From contig CAJURX010000004.1 in the NCBI GenBank assembly GCA_910589125.1, forward strand, positions 1 to 64,000: a stretch of DNA of 64,000 nt. The letters run 5' to 3'. The notes beneath the pieces are model-generated. The model ran no database searches. It saw only the letters and a program-made list of their open reading frames with translations, and was not told where the DNA came from. A program made the translations under genes and the position numbers. Numbering within the stretch: position 1 is the first letter of the stretch; each line of letters begins with the position of its first letter. Source of the stretch: an uncultured Eggerthellaceae bacterium (GTDB lineage: Bacteria; Actinomycetota; Coriobacteriia; Coriobacteriales; Eggerthellaceae). Shown in pieces: positions 17,066-25,288 of the stretch.

Positions 17066-18379
17066 ATGAGCCCACACATCCCAAAGCGAGAGAAGCTATG
17101 GTCACCCATCTTCGTGACCATCATCGCGGCCATATTGTTCGCGTTCATGGTGGGACAAGGCGTCAATTCGGGCACCACGGTCTACCTTGAGCGAACAGGC
17201 GGCACGCTCGCCCTTGCAGGCATCGGCGCCATGACGTTCTCCGTAGCTGCTGGAGTGATGCGCCTGGTATGCGGCCCCCTCATCGACCTGCGCGGGCGAC
17301 GCATCGTCCTCGTCCTTGGCGGGACCATCATGCTCATCGGGACCATCGGACCGCTCTTTGCGAACGAGGGCGCACCGTTCATCATCTGGCGCGCGCTCCA
17401 AGGCATCGGCTTCTCCGCTTCCACCACAGCCGCGAACACCGCAGCAGCCGACGTCCTCCCCTTCTCGCGCTTGGGCGAGGGCATCGGCTATGCCGGGCTC
17501 GGACAGGCCATCGCCATGTCCATCGGTCCTGCGCTAGCTCTCTTCCTGGTATCCACGAACCCACCAGAGAACTTCTACTTCGGCCTCATCGCGTGCGCTG
17601 CGCTCTCGCTCATCCTGAGCCTGCTCTGCCGCTATGAGAAGCATCCCGAGCTGTTGCCTGCCACCTCCGAATACCGTGCGCGCATCGAGCGGCTGCGCGC
17701 ATCGTCTGCTGCAGATGACGCTCCTGGCTCTGATCCCGCCTCACCTGCCTCAGACGTGGATGGAGGCCCATCGGCAGACGCGAGCGCATTCAGGCGGGTC
17801 CTCCATTCCGTGTTCGAGCCCACCGCGCTCCGAGGCACCATCGTCATCTTCATCATGGCAACGGTGTTCTCCTTCAATGTGTTCTTCATGGGGTCGTTCG
17901 GCAACTCGCTGCACGTGGCGAATGCGGGCTTCTATTACACGATCATGGCCATCGTCATGATCGTCATCCGCATCGCAGCAGGCCGCTTCATGGACACGGT
18001 CGCACCCATCCGGCTCATGAGCATCGCTGCGCTGTGCGGGATCATCGCCTTCGCCATGGGAGCAGGCTGCACGAGCGGAGCGCTTGGCCCTTTCACTGAG
18101 GCGGCGTTCTATGCCATGGGCCTCCCCTTCGGCATCTGCATGGGACTGGGCATGCCGGTCAACCAGACCATCGCCGTCAAGATGACGCCGCCCGAGCGCT
18201 GGGGTGCAGCGAACGCGCTCTTCATGCTGGGCATAGACCTCAGCAATGCAGTCGCCTCCATCGTCTGGGGATTCATGATCCAGAGCCTTGGCTACGCCGC
18301 CGCGCTCTTCGGATGCATCGTCATGCTCGCGCTCTCGCTCGCCGTGGCCTTCCTCGTCTACCCGAAGGCATCAGCGTAG
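17066..18379 (+). CDS. MFS transporter
   Basis: 437 residues with twelve hydrophobic segments, split 6+6 by a roughly 55-residue cytoplasmic loop rich in Ala, Asp and Pro (around residues 215-265). The MFS signature after TM2 is present (GPLIDLRGRRIVLVLGG), as is GRFMDTVAPIRLM in the second half. Related Eggerthellaceae proteins are drug or small-acid exporters, but no substrate motif is seen. The ATG at 17066 lacks a clear Shine-Dalgarno site; a GTG at 17039 would add nine residues. Monocistronic, divergent from the DUF4430/ECF operon and converging on the RACo-like gene. Confidence 0.87.
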   Translation: MSPHIPKREKLWSPIFVTIIAAILFAFMVGQGVNSGTTVYLERTGGTLALAGIGAMTFSVAAGVMRLVCGPLIDLRGRRIVLVLGGTIMLIGTIGPLFANEGAPFIIWRALQGIGFSASTTAANTAAADVLPFSRLGEGIGYAGLGQAIAMSIGPALALFLVSTNPPENFYFGLIACAALSLILSLLCRYEKHPELLPATSEYRARIERLRASSAADDAPGSDPASPASDVDGGPSADASAFRRVLHSVFEPTALRGTIVIFIMATVFSFNVFFMGSFGNSLHVANAGFYYTIMAIVMIVIRIAAGRFMDTVAPIRLMSIAALCGIIAFAMGAGCTSGALGPFTEAAFYAMGLPFGICMGLGMPVNQTIAVKMTPPERWGAANALFMLGIDLSNAVASIVWGFMIQSLGYAAALFGCIVMLALSLAVAFLVYPKASA

Positions 18380-18467
18380 CACCCTAGGTACCCGGCACAG
18401 CGCCGCTGCGCTGATGCAGACCATCGACCCTGCGGACTGCGGAGCGCACGATCAACGCCCCGACGCC

Positions 18468-20027
18468 TCATCCCTGATCGGGGAATTCCATGGCTTCGAT
18501 ATAGCGCTCATTGAAGGCGATATTCGTCGAGAGCTCATGATAGCGAGCCTCCTTTGCGATGCGGATCAGCTCCTCGCGTGCAGCGTGGCTGATCAGGGCG
18601 GCACCAACGCCCTCGATGGCGATGTTCCCCACGCTCTCGGCAACGCCCACAAGCTCCCCGGGGAACAGGCCGATGCGGGCGGCGTTCGCAAGGTCAAGAT
18701 GCTCACCGAATCCACCCGCGATCACCAAGCGCTCCACCTCTGATGGTGCGATGCCGCATTCATCCAACAAGGTCTGCGCACCCGCGAAGATGGCTGCCTT
18801 CGCAAGCTGAAGGGCACGCACATCCGCTTGCGTCACCGCGATGTCCGCCGTGACCCAGAACGCAGGTGCATCGTCGAGCATGCCCATGCGCGAAGCGAGC
18901 TCATCCGGAACGCCATCAGCGATCTCATCCAGCTCAGCCATAGCCCCGCTCTCATCCACGATGCCCGCATCCAGGAGCAGGGCAACGACGTCGATCAGTC
19001 CCGTACCGCAGATGCCCTTCGCCGGCTCGTCGCCCACGGTCTCAACGACCAGCGCATCACCATCCATGCGCACCTTCGCCACCGCGCCCGGATATGCCGG
19101 CATGCCGAAGCGGATGCTCGCGCCTTCGAACACGGGGCCCGCTGCCGTGGCGCACGTGACGACGCCCTCCGCAGAGCCAAGCGCCATCTCACCATTCGTG
19201 CCCAGGTCCAACAACAGCACAGGCGATGCGCTCTCCGCCATGCCGCATGCCAATATATCCGCCGCGATATCACCGCCAACATATCCCGCTATGCACGGTG
19301 CAAAGGATGCCGCGCGCACAGAGCACCCAGCCACTGACAGAGCATCAAGGACGCGCTCCTCGCCGAAGAGGGCTGGGGGCGTGAAGGGAGCGCTGCCGAT
19401 GGGCGCTGGGTCGACCCCGGCCACAAGGTGCTCCATCACGGTGTTGCCGCCAAGCGCAACGCGAGCGATCGCGGCCGCATGCACGCCAGCATCAGACACA
19501 ACGCGTCCTATCACGTGCGCTATCGCCTGTCCGACAAGCTCGGTCAGCTCCTCCAGATGCCCCTCCCTCGCAGCAGCGATGCGCGAGAGGACATCTGCCC
19601 CGTACGTGCCCTGCGGATTGGGAAGGCCAGTGCTTGCCAGCACTGCTCCCGTGGCAAGGTCGATGAGACGGCACACGAGCGTGGTCGTGCCCACATCCAG
19701 CGCCACGCCCAAGCCGCCCTCTGCCGTATCTGCCACGAATCGCCCAACGCATCCTTCGCCGTCCATGCTGACCGCCATCAGGCTAGAGGATGCCGCATCG
19801 TCCGCCCTGACCTCCATGCCAGCTGCCGCCTGCACCCGACACGCCAGCACCTCTTCGCAGGGAGCGCCCTCTACCCTCGTGAGCAGCACGCGGCATTTCC
19901 CACACGTTCCCGCACCGCCACAGGGAGCAGGAAGGGCGATCCCTTCGCGCCTGAGCGCTTCCAGCACCGTCTCTTCCCGGTGCGATGAAGATGCGCTGAG
20001 CCGCACGCGCCTCACAGGACCACGCAT
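18468..20027 (-). CDS. RACo-like corrinoid-protein reactivator (2Fe-2S plus ASKHA domains)
   Basis: 519 residues. The N-terminus is a plant-type [2Fe-2S] ferredoxin domain with Cys36-x5-Cys42-x2-Cys45 and a fourth Cys at about 62. After a linker comes the DUF4445/ASKHA ATPase fold: LDVGTTTLVCRLID (phosphate 1 motif), ALGGNTVMEHL, LLLDLGTNGEMAL, GAGxx-like segments and VIAGGFGEHLDLANAARIGLFP. This is the layout of RACo and RamA-type activators, which reduce inactive cob(II)alamin on corrinoid proteins of methyltransferase systems with ATP. Third gene of the operon after the UroD-type methyltransferase and DUF2284 genes; it overlaps the latter by 16 bases, which supports a shared corrinoid role. 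Confidence 0.88.
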   Translation of the reverse strand: MRGPVRRVRLSASSSHREETVLEALRREGIALPAPCGGAGTCGKCRVLLTRVEGAPCEEVLACRVQAAAGMEVRADDAASSSLMAVSMDGEGCVGRFVADTAEGGLGVALDVGTTTLVCRLIDLATGAVLASTGLPNPQGTYGADVLSRIAAAREGHLEELTELVGQAIAHVIGRVVSDAGVHAAAIARVALGGNTVMEHLVAGVDPAPIGSAPFTPPALFGEERVLDALSVAGCSVRAASFAPCIAGYVGGDIAADILACGMAESASPVLLLDLGTNGEMALGSAEGVVTCATAAGPVFEGASIRFGMPAYPGAVAKVRMDGDALVVETVGDEPAKGICGTGLIDVVALLLDAGIVDESGAMAELDEIADGVPDELASRMGMLDDAPAFWVTADIAVTQADVRALQLAKAAIFAGAQTLLDECGIAPSEVERLVIAGGFGEHLDLANAARIGLFPGELVGVAESVGNIAIEGVGAALISHAAREELIRIAKEARYHELSTNIAFNERYIEAMEFPDQG

Positions 20028-20575
20028 CCTGTATACGCTATCGTCCTCGCACCATGGTTGTAGGGAATGCCAGCAGCCCTGCACACATCATTCACCATGA
20101 GCCCCGCGGCCTCCATGGATACCAGTCGCTTCTCTGGATATCGACACGGCTCATCAGGGCAGGTGCATATGTCACAGAAGGCGCACGCACCGGCCGAGAG
20201 CACGAGTACGCTCGCATCAGCTGACAGCATTCCTACCACGCGCTTGATGCGCTCCGCATGCACGCGCTGAGCCTCCATCATGGTCTCAGCGTCGAACTCA
20301 TCCTCGAGCTCCATCACCGTCTGGACCACGATGCATTCCGTGCGTCCATCGAACTGTGCTTGGAAGCCCTCGATCTCACCACAATGAGGTGGACACGCCC
20401 AGTTGCGCCCATGCATCTGACACGTTCCCGAAGCGCACATAGCGCGTACCTCGGGCAGCGCTCTCAGAGCTGACGCTCGGCATGAGCCGATGCAGTCAAA
20501 GCCCACATCTCGTATGACCTCGCGAACGCCCACCATCAGCGCACGCAGCTCACGCACGAGGTTCGCTCGCTGCAT
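20012..20575 (-). CDS. DUF2284 cysteine-rich metal-binding protein
   Basis: 187 residues with the DUF2284 cysteine pattern: CIGSCRAS, then MCASGTCQMHGRNWACPPHCGEIEGF near residue 60, and a second group SAGACAFCDICTCPDEPCRYPEKRL. The cysteines probably bind one or two iron-sulfur clusters. DUF2284 genes recur beside corrinoid and UroD-type methyltransferases and may supply electrons for corrinoid reactivation; this is a context-based inference. The ATG at 20575 was chosen because it lies just inside the end of the methyltransferase gene (26-base overlap). Middle gene of the operon. Confidence 0.85.
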   Translation of the reverse strand: MQRANLVRELRALMVGVREVIRDVGFDCIGSCRASALRALPEVRAMCASGTCQMHGRNWACPPHCGEIEGFQAQFDGRTECIVVQTVMELEDEFDAETMMEAQRVHAERIKRVVGMLSADASVLVLSAGACAFCDICTCPDEPCRYPEKRLVSMEAAGLMVNDVCRAAGIPYNHGARTIAYTGCVVL

Positions 20576-21551
20576 CGAAGAACGCTTGGATGTTCTCCCA
20601 AGGCGCCATGGGCGGCACATCACATCCCGTCGATATCACGAAGTTGGGATATCCCGAGCATGCTTCGATCACCTCGAGCGTCCTTGCGCGCACGGACTCC
20701 GGCGTCCCCAGGCGGATCTCGCCCGCAGGATCCACATTCCCCATGACCAGCACATCCGCCGGCATCAGCGGCAAGATCTCCTGCATGTCGATGGCATTCC
20801 CGAAATGGAAGGCCTTCGCACCTGTGGAAACGACAGCATCAGCGGCCTTCACCACCGAAGGTCCGCAATTGTGATAGACAACGATGAAGTCATCCGCCTG
20901 CACGGCATCCACGATGGCACGAACGTAGGGCGTGGAGAACTCGCTCACCAGATCCGGCGGCAGCAAGCCCGCTAAAGGCTCTGCCACCACTACGCCATGC
21001 GCCCCTGCATCCTTGAATGCGCGCGCATACTCCACCAGGAAGCTCGTGCACTTCTCCAATACCGCCTTCACGAGCTCGGGCTCCTCATAGCACAGGATCA
21101 TGACCTCATTCACATCCATGAGCCGTCCCGCCAGAGAGAACGGCCCGATCATGCCTGCGAATACGGGTCGATCGGAGATCTCACCCACCACTGTGCGGAT
21201 GGCTTCGATATAGAGCCCTGTGCGGCCGGCACCGACCTCAGGGACCACGAGGTCATCGGGGTCAGAGTCCTCATCGACGATGGATCCCACGACGGTGGGC
21301 ACCTCTTCATCCGAGACCACGATCGAGCTGCCGAACGCCTCGGCTTCCACGGACAGGTCCATGAAAGAGACGGATGCAGCCGTCGGGAACGCATCGGCTA
21401 TCAGCTTCATCGCGCGAGCCTGCGCCTCAGATGAATCGATGAGCTCCTTCACGGTGATGCCCATCTTCTGGATCGCAGGGAACGACAGGACGGGAAGCGC
21501 TCGCTTCGCATCAGAGGCTATGGTATCCGCGACCCACATGCTCATATCCAT
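20550..21551 (-). CDS. UroD-family corrinoid methyltransferase (MtaA/CmuA-like)
   Basis: 333 residues of the uroporphyrinogen-decarboxylase fold, but of the methyltransferase branch. The Zn-site pattern of MtaA/MtbA/CmuA is visible: YHNCGPSV (His and Cys ligands) and the late STGCDVPPMAPWENIQAF (third ligand Cys). Such proteins move methyl groups between a methylated corrinoid protein and an acceptor such as coenzyme M or tetrahydrofolate. HFGNAIDMQEI and VLVMGNVDPAGEI are further family segments. GAGAGG precedes the ATG at 21551. First gene of the three-gene operon, divergent from a LysR regulator. No corrinoid protein or substrate-specific methyltransferase is encoded nearby. Confidence 0.87.
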   Translation of the reverse strand: MDMSMWVADTIASDAKRALPVLSFPAIQKMGITVKELIDSSEAQARAMKLIADAFPTAASVSFMDLSVEAEAFGSSIVVSDEEVPTVVGSIVDEDSDPDDLVVPEVGAGRTGLYIEAIRTVVGEISDRPVFAGMIGPFSLAGRLMDVNEVMILCYEEPELVKAVLEKCTSFLVEYARAFKDAGAHGVVVAEPLAGLLPPDLVSEFSTPYVRAIVDAVQADDFIVVYHNCGPSVVKAADAVVSTGAKAFHFGNAIDMQEILPLMPADVLVMGNVDPAGEIRLGTPESVRARTLEVIEACSGYPNFVISTGCDVPPMAPWENIQAFFDAASEPRA

Positions 21552-21675
21552 GGTGCATCCTCTCCGTCCGGCATCGCGCGCCGCACTGTCCTCGTAGTGG
21601 CCGCCCCGCGCATATAGGGGGACGCAGGGCGACCGTGACCCCACGGCTCTGGGGTTGGCCCTGGGACCACTTCGC

Positions 21676-21715
21676 ACTATAGGGACTGTCCTGAGGGAGG
21701 GGAAATACCTATAAT
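21676..21715. promoter_or_regulatory. Divergent promoter region between UroD operon and lysR
   Basis: A perfect -10 hexamer TATAAT at 21710-21715 points towards the LysR gene; the -35 position 17 bp upstream reads TGTCCT, which is poor. On the minus strand TATAGT (21681-21676) could be the -10 of the methyltransferase operon. The two overlap within 40 bases, the usual arrangement for a LysR regulator controlling its neighbour. A LysR-box (T-N11-A) was not unambiguously identified. Confidence 0.45.
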
Positions 21716-21771
21716 CGAATGAGCTATGAATTTTCCTCATGATCAGATCGGCCGCACATGAGAGCATGCAC

Positions 21772-22653
21772 ATGACCTTTCGCCAACTCCAATACTTCCT
21801 GGAAGTGGCCCGAACGCTCAACTTCTCCAAGGCAGCTGAAGAGCTCTTCGTGAGCCAGTCCACGCTCTCGAAGGCCATTGCCACCCTTGAAGAGGAGCTT
21901 GGCGCGGTCCTCTTCATCCGCGATCACCACAACGTGAGCCTCACTCCTGCCGGAGCCGTCTTGGCAACGAACCTGCCCCGGCTGCGCGATGACCTCAACA
22001 AGACGATCGACCTCGTGCAAGAGGTCAAGGAGGGCATGCGCGGACGCTTGGCCATCGGCGTGCGAACAGGATTCGCGCTTCCAGAGATCATCACATCAGC
22101 AGTGGAGTATTGTCGCTCCAGCATGCCCTTCCTGAGCATCTCCATCTCCAGCATGGATGAGGCTGAGCTCATGCGATCGCTGGCGAACGGGCGCATGGAC
22201 TTCGCTCTGTCATACCGCTTGGAAGAGGATGCGCACATGATGGACGCTCAGCAAGGGGTGACGATCTTGGAATCGTCACCCGTGGTGCTCTGCACCGCCA
22301 AGGGATCCTCCGTGAGCGAAGCGCCCACGTGCAGAGAGCTCTCGCGGCTGCGGTATGCGTTCAGCGAACCGGATTCCTCACCCCTCGTGCAACGCTGGGC
22401 GGAATACTGCAGGAACAACGGCTTCCATCCGACCCTCATGCAGGTGAAGGACACCGAGACGGCATATCTCCATGCAGAGATGGACCTTGCCGTCATGGTG
22501 GCCCCGCTCTCCCAGGCACAAGCCCATGCCATGAACGTGCGCACGGTGCCCATTCCGGATGCCTATGCCATAGCGAGCGTCATGGTCTCGAACCCCGACA
22601 ACCTCAACCAGATCGTAGAGGTGTTCACGAAGCTCATCGAAGCGGACCTGTGA
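21772..22653 (+). CDS. LysR-family transcriptional regulator
   Basis: 293 residues. The N-terminal winged helix-turn-helix is clear: MTFRQLQYFLEVARTLNFSKAAEELFVSQSTLSKAIATLEEELGAVLF. The rest is the two-lobed effector-binding domain. The ATG at 21772 was chosen because GAGAG lies seven bases upstream; an ATG at 21766 would put it too near. It is divergent from the UroD/DUF2284/RACo operon (221 bases between starts) and is the likely regulator of that operon, perhaps in response to the methylated substrate. The ligand is unknown. Confidence 0.9.
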   Translation: MTFRQLQYFLEVARTLNFSKAAEELFVSQSTLSKAIATLEEELGAVLFIRDHHNVSLTPAGAVLATNLPRLRDDLNKTIDLVQEVKEGMRGRLAIGVRTGFALPEIITSAVEYCRSSMPFLSISISSMDEAELMRSLANGRMDFALSYRLEEDAHMMDAQQGVTILESSPVVLCTAKGSSVSEAPTCRELSRLRYAFSEPDSSPLVQRWAEYCRNNGFHPTLMQVKDTETAYLHAEMDLAVMVAPLSQAQAHAMNVRTVPIPDAYAIASVMVSNPDNLNQIVEVFTKLIEADL

Positions 22654-22795
22654 CGCTGTTGGCCCTCTGGAGCGGGGCGGTTCGCCTGCACCTGCTGCCT
22701 ATCGGACGAGGCAGCCGCACATGAAGTGCGCCTGTCACCTCCCAAGGACCGTCCTCCCCCCTTGCTGCAGAACGACCCGCGCCCACGCAACGCCC

Positions 22796-23131
22796 TTACA
22801 GCCCGTGGCGACGTCGACGACGCTCAGCCTCCCGATAGACCTCGTTATCCGCTCGAGCGCCGATGACGATGACGACCATCTGCCCGTCCTCTTCAACGGC
22901 CTTGTAGACCACTCGTATGCCGTCGCGACGCAGCTTCACCTTGCAGAGCCCCGCAAGCCGCGCATCATTGCGGTTGCTCAGAGGGTCACCATAGCCGCCT
23001 TGGAAGCGCGGGAGGGGATTTTGCAACACCTTGCGTATCGCCTTGACCACATGAGCGCGAACAGCAACATCCAGCTCTTTCAGATCTGCTTGTGCCTCTT
23101 CTGTATAGCGGAGCGTCCAGGAATGGCTCAT
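22796..23131 (-). CDS. RelE/ParE-family toxin
   Basis: 111 residues with the RelE/ParE fold pattern: WTLRYTEEAQADLKELD at the start, a central PLSNRNDARLAGLCKVKLRRDGIRVVYKA (the KLR...RVVY core) and VVIVIGARADNEVYREA at the end. RelE-type toxins cleave ribosome-bound mRNA; ParE types poison gyrase. The very basic C-terminus favours an RNA target, but this is a guess. Its ATG overlaps the antitoxin stop in ATGA, so the pair is translationally coupled. Confidence 0.85.
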   Translation of the reverse strand: MSHSWTLRYTEEAQADLKELDVAVRAHVVKAIRKVLQNPLPRFQGGYGDPLSNRNDARLAGLCKVKLRRDGIRVVYKAVEEDGQMVVIVIGARADNEVYREAERRRRRHGL

Positions 23132-23451
23132 TCGAACTCAACCTCACCAGCATCTTGGATGTCCTCCTCAGTGATGCCGAGGTGGTCCATCACCTCTTGC
23201 TCCGTCAGAAGCGCCTTCCCCTCATTCGCGTCCAAGCGCTCGATCGCTAGGCCCAAGAGGTAGAGGTCCTCCTCCACTTCGGCCATGCGCTTGTACTCCT
23301 CAGGCGAGAGGATGACCGCAGTGGGCGTGTTGTTCTTCGTGACGATGACAGGATTGCCGCTTCGAGCTCGGTCGAATGCCTGAGACGCCTTGCCCCGAGA
23401 GAAATCGCTGATGGGAACGATGTTGTCGAGCATGTCTGCAACGCTGGCCAT
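23128..23451 (-). CDS. Phd/YefM-family antitoxin
   Basis: 107 residues. The Phd/YefM DNA-binding half is recognisable: IVPISDFSRGKASQAFDRARSGNPVIVTKNNTPTAVILSPEEYKRM. The C-terminal half is longer and more acidic than usual and would bind the toxin. It is the first gene of the pair and, by family analogy, autorepresses with the toxin as co-repressor. The promoter at 23484-23512 is bracketed by a perfect 8-bp inverted repeat that could be its operator. Confidence 0.88.
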   Translation of the reverse strand: MASVADMLDNIVPISDFSRGKASQAFDRARSGNPVIVTKNNTPTAVILSPEEYKRMAEVEEDLYLLGLAIERLDANEGKALLTEQEVMDHLGITEEDIQDAGEVEFE

Positions 23452-23481
23452 GATTGCCTCCCAACGATGGATACCGTAGGA

Positions 23482-23519
23482 AGAGCATACGATGTTCTAG
23501 CATATATTTCAATGCTCTT
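23482..23519 (-). promoter_or_regulatory. Promoter and operator-like inverted repeat of the phd/relE operon
   Basis: On the minus strand TTGAAA (23512-23507) and TATGCT (23489-23484) form -35 and -10 boxes separated by exactly 17 bases. AAGAGCAT (23481-23488) and ATGCTCTT (23512-23519) form a perfect 8-bp inverted repeat that flanks the promoter, a good candidate for the antitoxin operator. The region is AT-rich compared with its surroundings. Confidence 0.6.
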
Positions 23520-23603
23520 TCAATGATATATTCACGACGATTTACCTACAAATGACGTAGACCGCACGAGCAGATGACGCTCCTATGTTGCAGATGCCAG
23601 CCT

Positions 23604-24257
23604 CTACACGTTGTCCATGGGGCGACCCTGCGGCTTGATCACATCAACCAAGGGAGACCCTTCGCGCTCCAATGCCTGTATCTGCTCATAGGTAAGCCCC
23701 TTGTTCTCGAATACGCGGTTCTTCAGACGCTCCACCCACGTATTCCCGCGCACGTCCTCACCCTCTGAGAGCCCACGCCACTCTTCCTTGATGCCGATGG
23801 CCACGAGCGCGATGACCGCGATGCGCAGCTTCGTCAGATCGGGCACGTGTATCTCGAAGCATTCGCCCTTGTCACGGAACAGGCGGGTCTTCACGTGGAC
23901 GTCCTTCTTGTTGTAGGACGTCTTGGTCTCGGTCACGAAATCGAAGGGAGGATTCGCGAACGAGCCATACAGGTCCCAGAGCATCCCCTCGATGTAATAG
24001 TGCTTGTTGATGACATAGGGGTGCATGATGTACTCGAAGCGCTCGAAGCGCAGATAATAGTTCAAGCAGCGGTTGTCCGGTCGGATGGCCCCATTCTCGC
24101 CGCCCATCCGGCCGATGACCGAGATGTTCTGCTTCTCTGCGGTCCAGCCCTTCTTGTTCTCGAAGCGGTAGAAGAGGTCCCCGTCCTCATACCACGTGTC
24201 GAAGTCCTCATGGCGCGCAAGCGCGTCGCGTTGCATGTACACCTTGTTGAATTTCAT
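23604..24257 (-). CDS. Uncharacterised protein (217 aa)
   Basis: 217 residues without signal peptide or membrane segment. Rich in aromatic and charged residues, with strand-like segments such as LNYYLRFERFEYIMHPYVINKHYYIEGMLWDLYG followed by KKDVHVKTRLFRDKGECFEIHVPD and one hydrophobic stretch LRIAVIALVAIGI. It is rather like a Tubby/LURP-one type barrel with a central hydrophobic helix, but the match is not good enough to name. GAGGAGCGGC precedes the ATG at 24257. It is divergent from the trigger-factor-like gene at 24397. Function not recognised. Confidence 0.72.
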   Translation of the reverse strand: MKFNKVYMQRDALARHEDFDTWYEDGDLFYRFENKKGWTAEKQNISVIGRMGGENGAIRPDNRCLNYYLRFERFEYIMHPYVINKHYYIEGMLWDLYGSFANPPFDFVTETKTSYNKKDVHVKTRLFRDKGECFEIHVPDLTKLRIAVIALVAIGIKEEWRGLSEGEDVRGNTWVERLKNRVFENKGLTYEQIQALEREGSPLVDVIKPQGRPMDNV

Positions 24258-24330
24258 GCCGCTCCTCACTGAAAGATATCCCCTGGACATGATACAAGGT
24301 ATGCACAGCCTGCAACGTCCCGATTGAGCC

Positions 24331-24359
24331 TTTTGCACGGTGCTCCGTGCATGTACAAT
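24331..24359 (+). promoter_or_regulatory. Candidate promoter with palindromic spacer for the gene at 24397
   Basis: TTTTGC (24331-24336) and TACAAT (24354-24359) are 17 bases apart, and the spacer holds the palindrome GCACGG-TGCT-CCGTGC (24335-24350). A protein bound to this palindrome would block RNA polymerase, so it may be a repressor site. The intergenic region also serves the divergent gene at 24257. Confidence 0.4.
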
Positions 24360-24396
24360 TGACGGGCATATTCATGATCAAGATGGAGACACCATT

Positions 24397-25173
24397 ATGC
24401 CAAAACAGAAGTATACGCTCACCTCCTATGAACCCGTCTACGCCGTCTGCCCCGAGGTGCGCATCCCCGAGGAGCTCATCCGCAAGCAGGCAGTCCGTTG
24501 GCTGGAGCTCAATTGCGCAAAGCCGGGGGAGCAGGCGAAGCTGACGGACGCATGGATCTCCAAGCGCTCTGAGGACTTCAACACCGCCGAGGAAGTGCTC
24601 ATCTTCATCCGCTATAACATGTACAAGGACAACCGTGAGGCCCAGGAGCTGTCCGACCAGGACTACGTCTGCCGCGAGCTGGCTGCGCGCCTAGTGGAGG
24701 AGCTGCCGGCCGACCTCGTTGAGGAATCCATCTACGCAGCGAACATGCGCCTGGAGGATGCGATCAGCCGCTCCGGCAAGAACATGCAGGAGTTCTGCAA
24801 GGAGCACGGCATGACGCTGGACGAGCTCTACACGAACACCGAGGAGCGCGCCATCCAATCGCTCAAGGAGGATTCCGCGCTGGATGCTTGGGCGGATCAC
24901 GCAGGCTATACGCTGGAGCCGGAGGACTTCTACGCCGTCATCCCAGGCGAGAACATCCAGGACAAGGCCGAGAAGCGCCGTCAGATCGAGCTTGACGGCC
25001 GCCTCCCGCAGATGGAGGAATATGCGCTCAAGACGAAGGCGCTGCGGGATGTCATGGCGAACGCCATGATCAAGCGCAGGGACACCGATGCAGAATGGGT
25101 GCGCTACGGCGACGTCAGCCAAGAGGTGACGAGCGCTATGAACCAGTACCCCGACAGCTACATCGCGCTGTAG
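24397..25173 (+). CDS. Trigger factor C-terminal-like / SurA-like chaperone-domain protein
   Basis: 258 residues, almost entirely helical and cytoplasmic. Segments such as IPEELIRKQAVRWLELNC, ARLVEELPADLVEESIYAANMRLEDAISRSGKNMQEFCKEHGMTLDELYTNTEERAIQSLKEDSALDAWADHAG and YALKTKALRDVMANAMI follow the heptad and 'DLVEESI...LEDAISRSGKNMQEFCKEHG' layout of the trigger factor C-terminal arm domain, with no ribosome-binding or PPIase domain. GGAGA precedes the ATG at 24397. A full trigger factor gene is 2 kb away. It may be a dedicated chaperone; the partner is unknown. Confidence 0.7.
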   Translation: MPKQKYTLTSYEPVYAVCPEVRIPEELIRKQAVRWLELNCAKPGEQAKLTDAWISKRSEDFNTAEEVLIFIRYNMYKDNREAQELSDQDYVCRELAARLVEELPADLVEESIYAANMRLEDAISRSGKNMQEFCKEHGMTLDELYTNTEERAIQSLKEDSALDAWADHAGYTLEPEDFYAVIPGENIQDKAEKRRQIELDGRLPQMEEYALKTKALRDVMANAMIKRRDTDAEWVRYGDVSQEVTSAMNQYPDSYIAL

Positions 25174-25226
25174 GTCATCTGATAGCGGGTTCCCACTCAA
25201 GCTCCGCTATCTCCCATATGCATGAG

Positions 25227-25250
25227 AAAGGGCCGCATCAGCGGCCCTTT
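25227..25250. terminator. Bidirectional Rho-independent terminator
   Basis: A perfect 10-bp stem AAAGGGCCGC (25227-25236) / GCGGCCCTTT (25241-25250) with an ATCA loop lies between the converging trigger-factor-like gene and the SlyD-like gene. A- and T-rich ends on both sides allow it to work in either direction. Confidence 0.85.
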
Positions 25251-25288
25251 GCATATCGGATCCCTTTTGATCCTGCTGTATCTTGGTC

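Noticed and set aside
21600..21640. A stretch resembling the GTAGGGGCGCAG repeat (ATAGGGGGACGCAGGG)
   Set aside because: The second arm of the hairpin is missing, so it was not counted as a copy.
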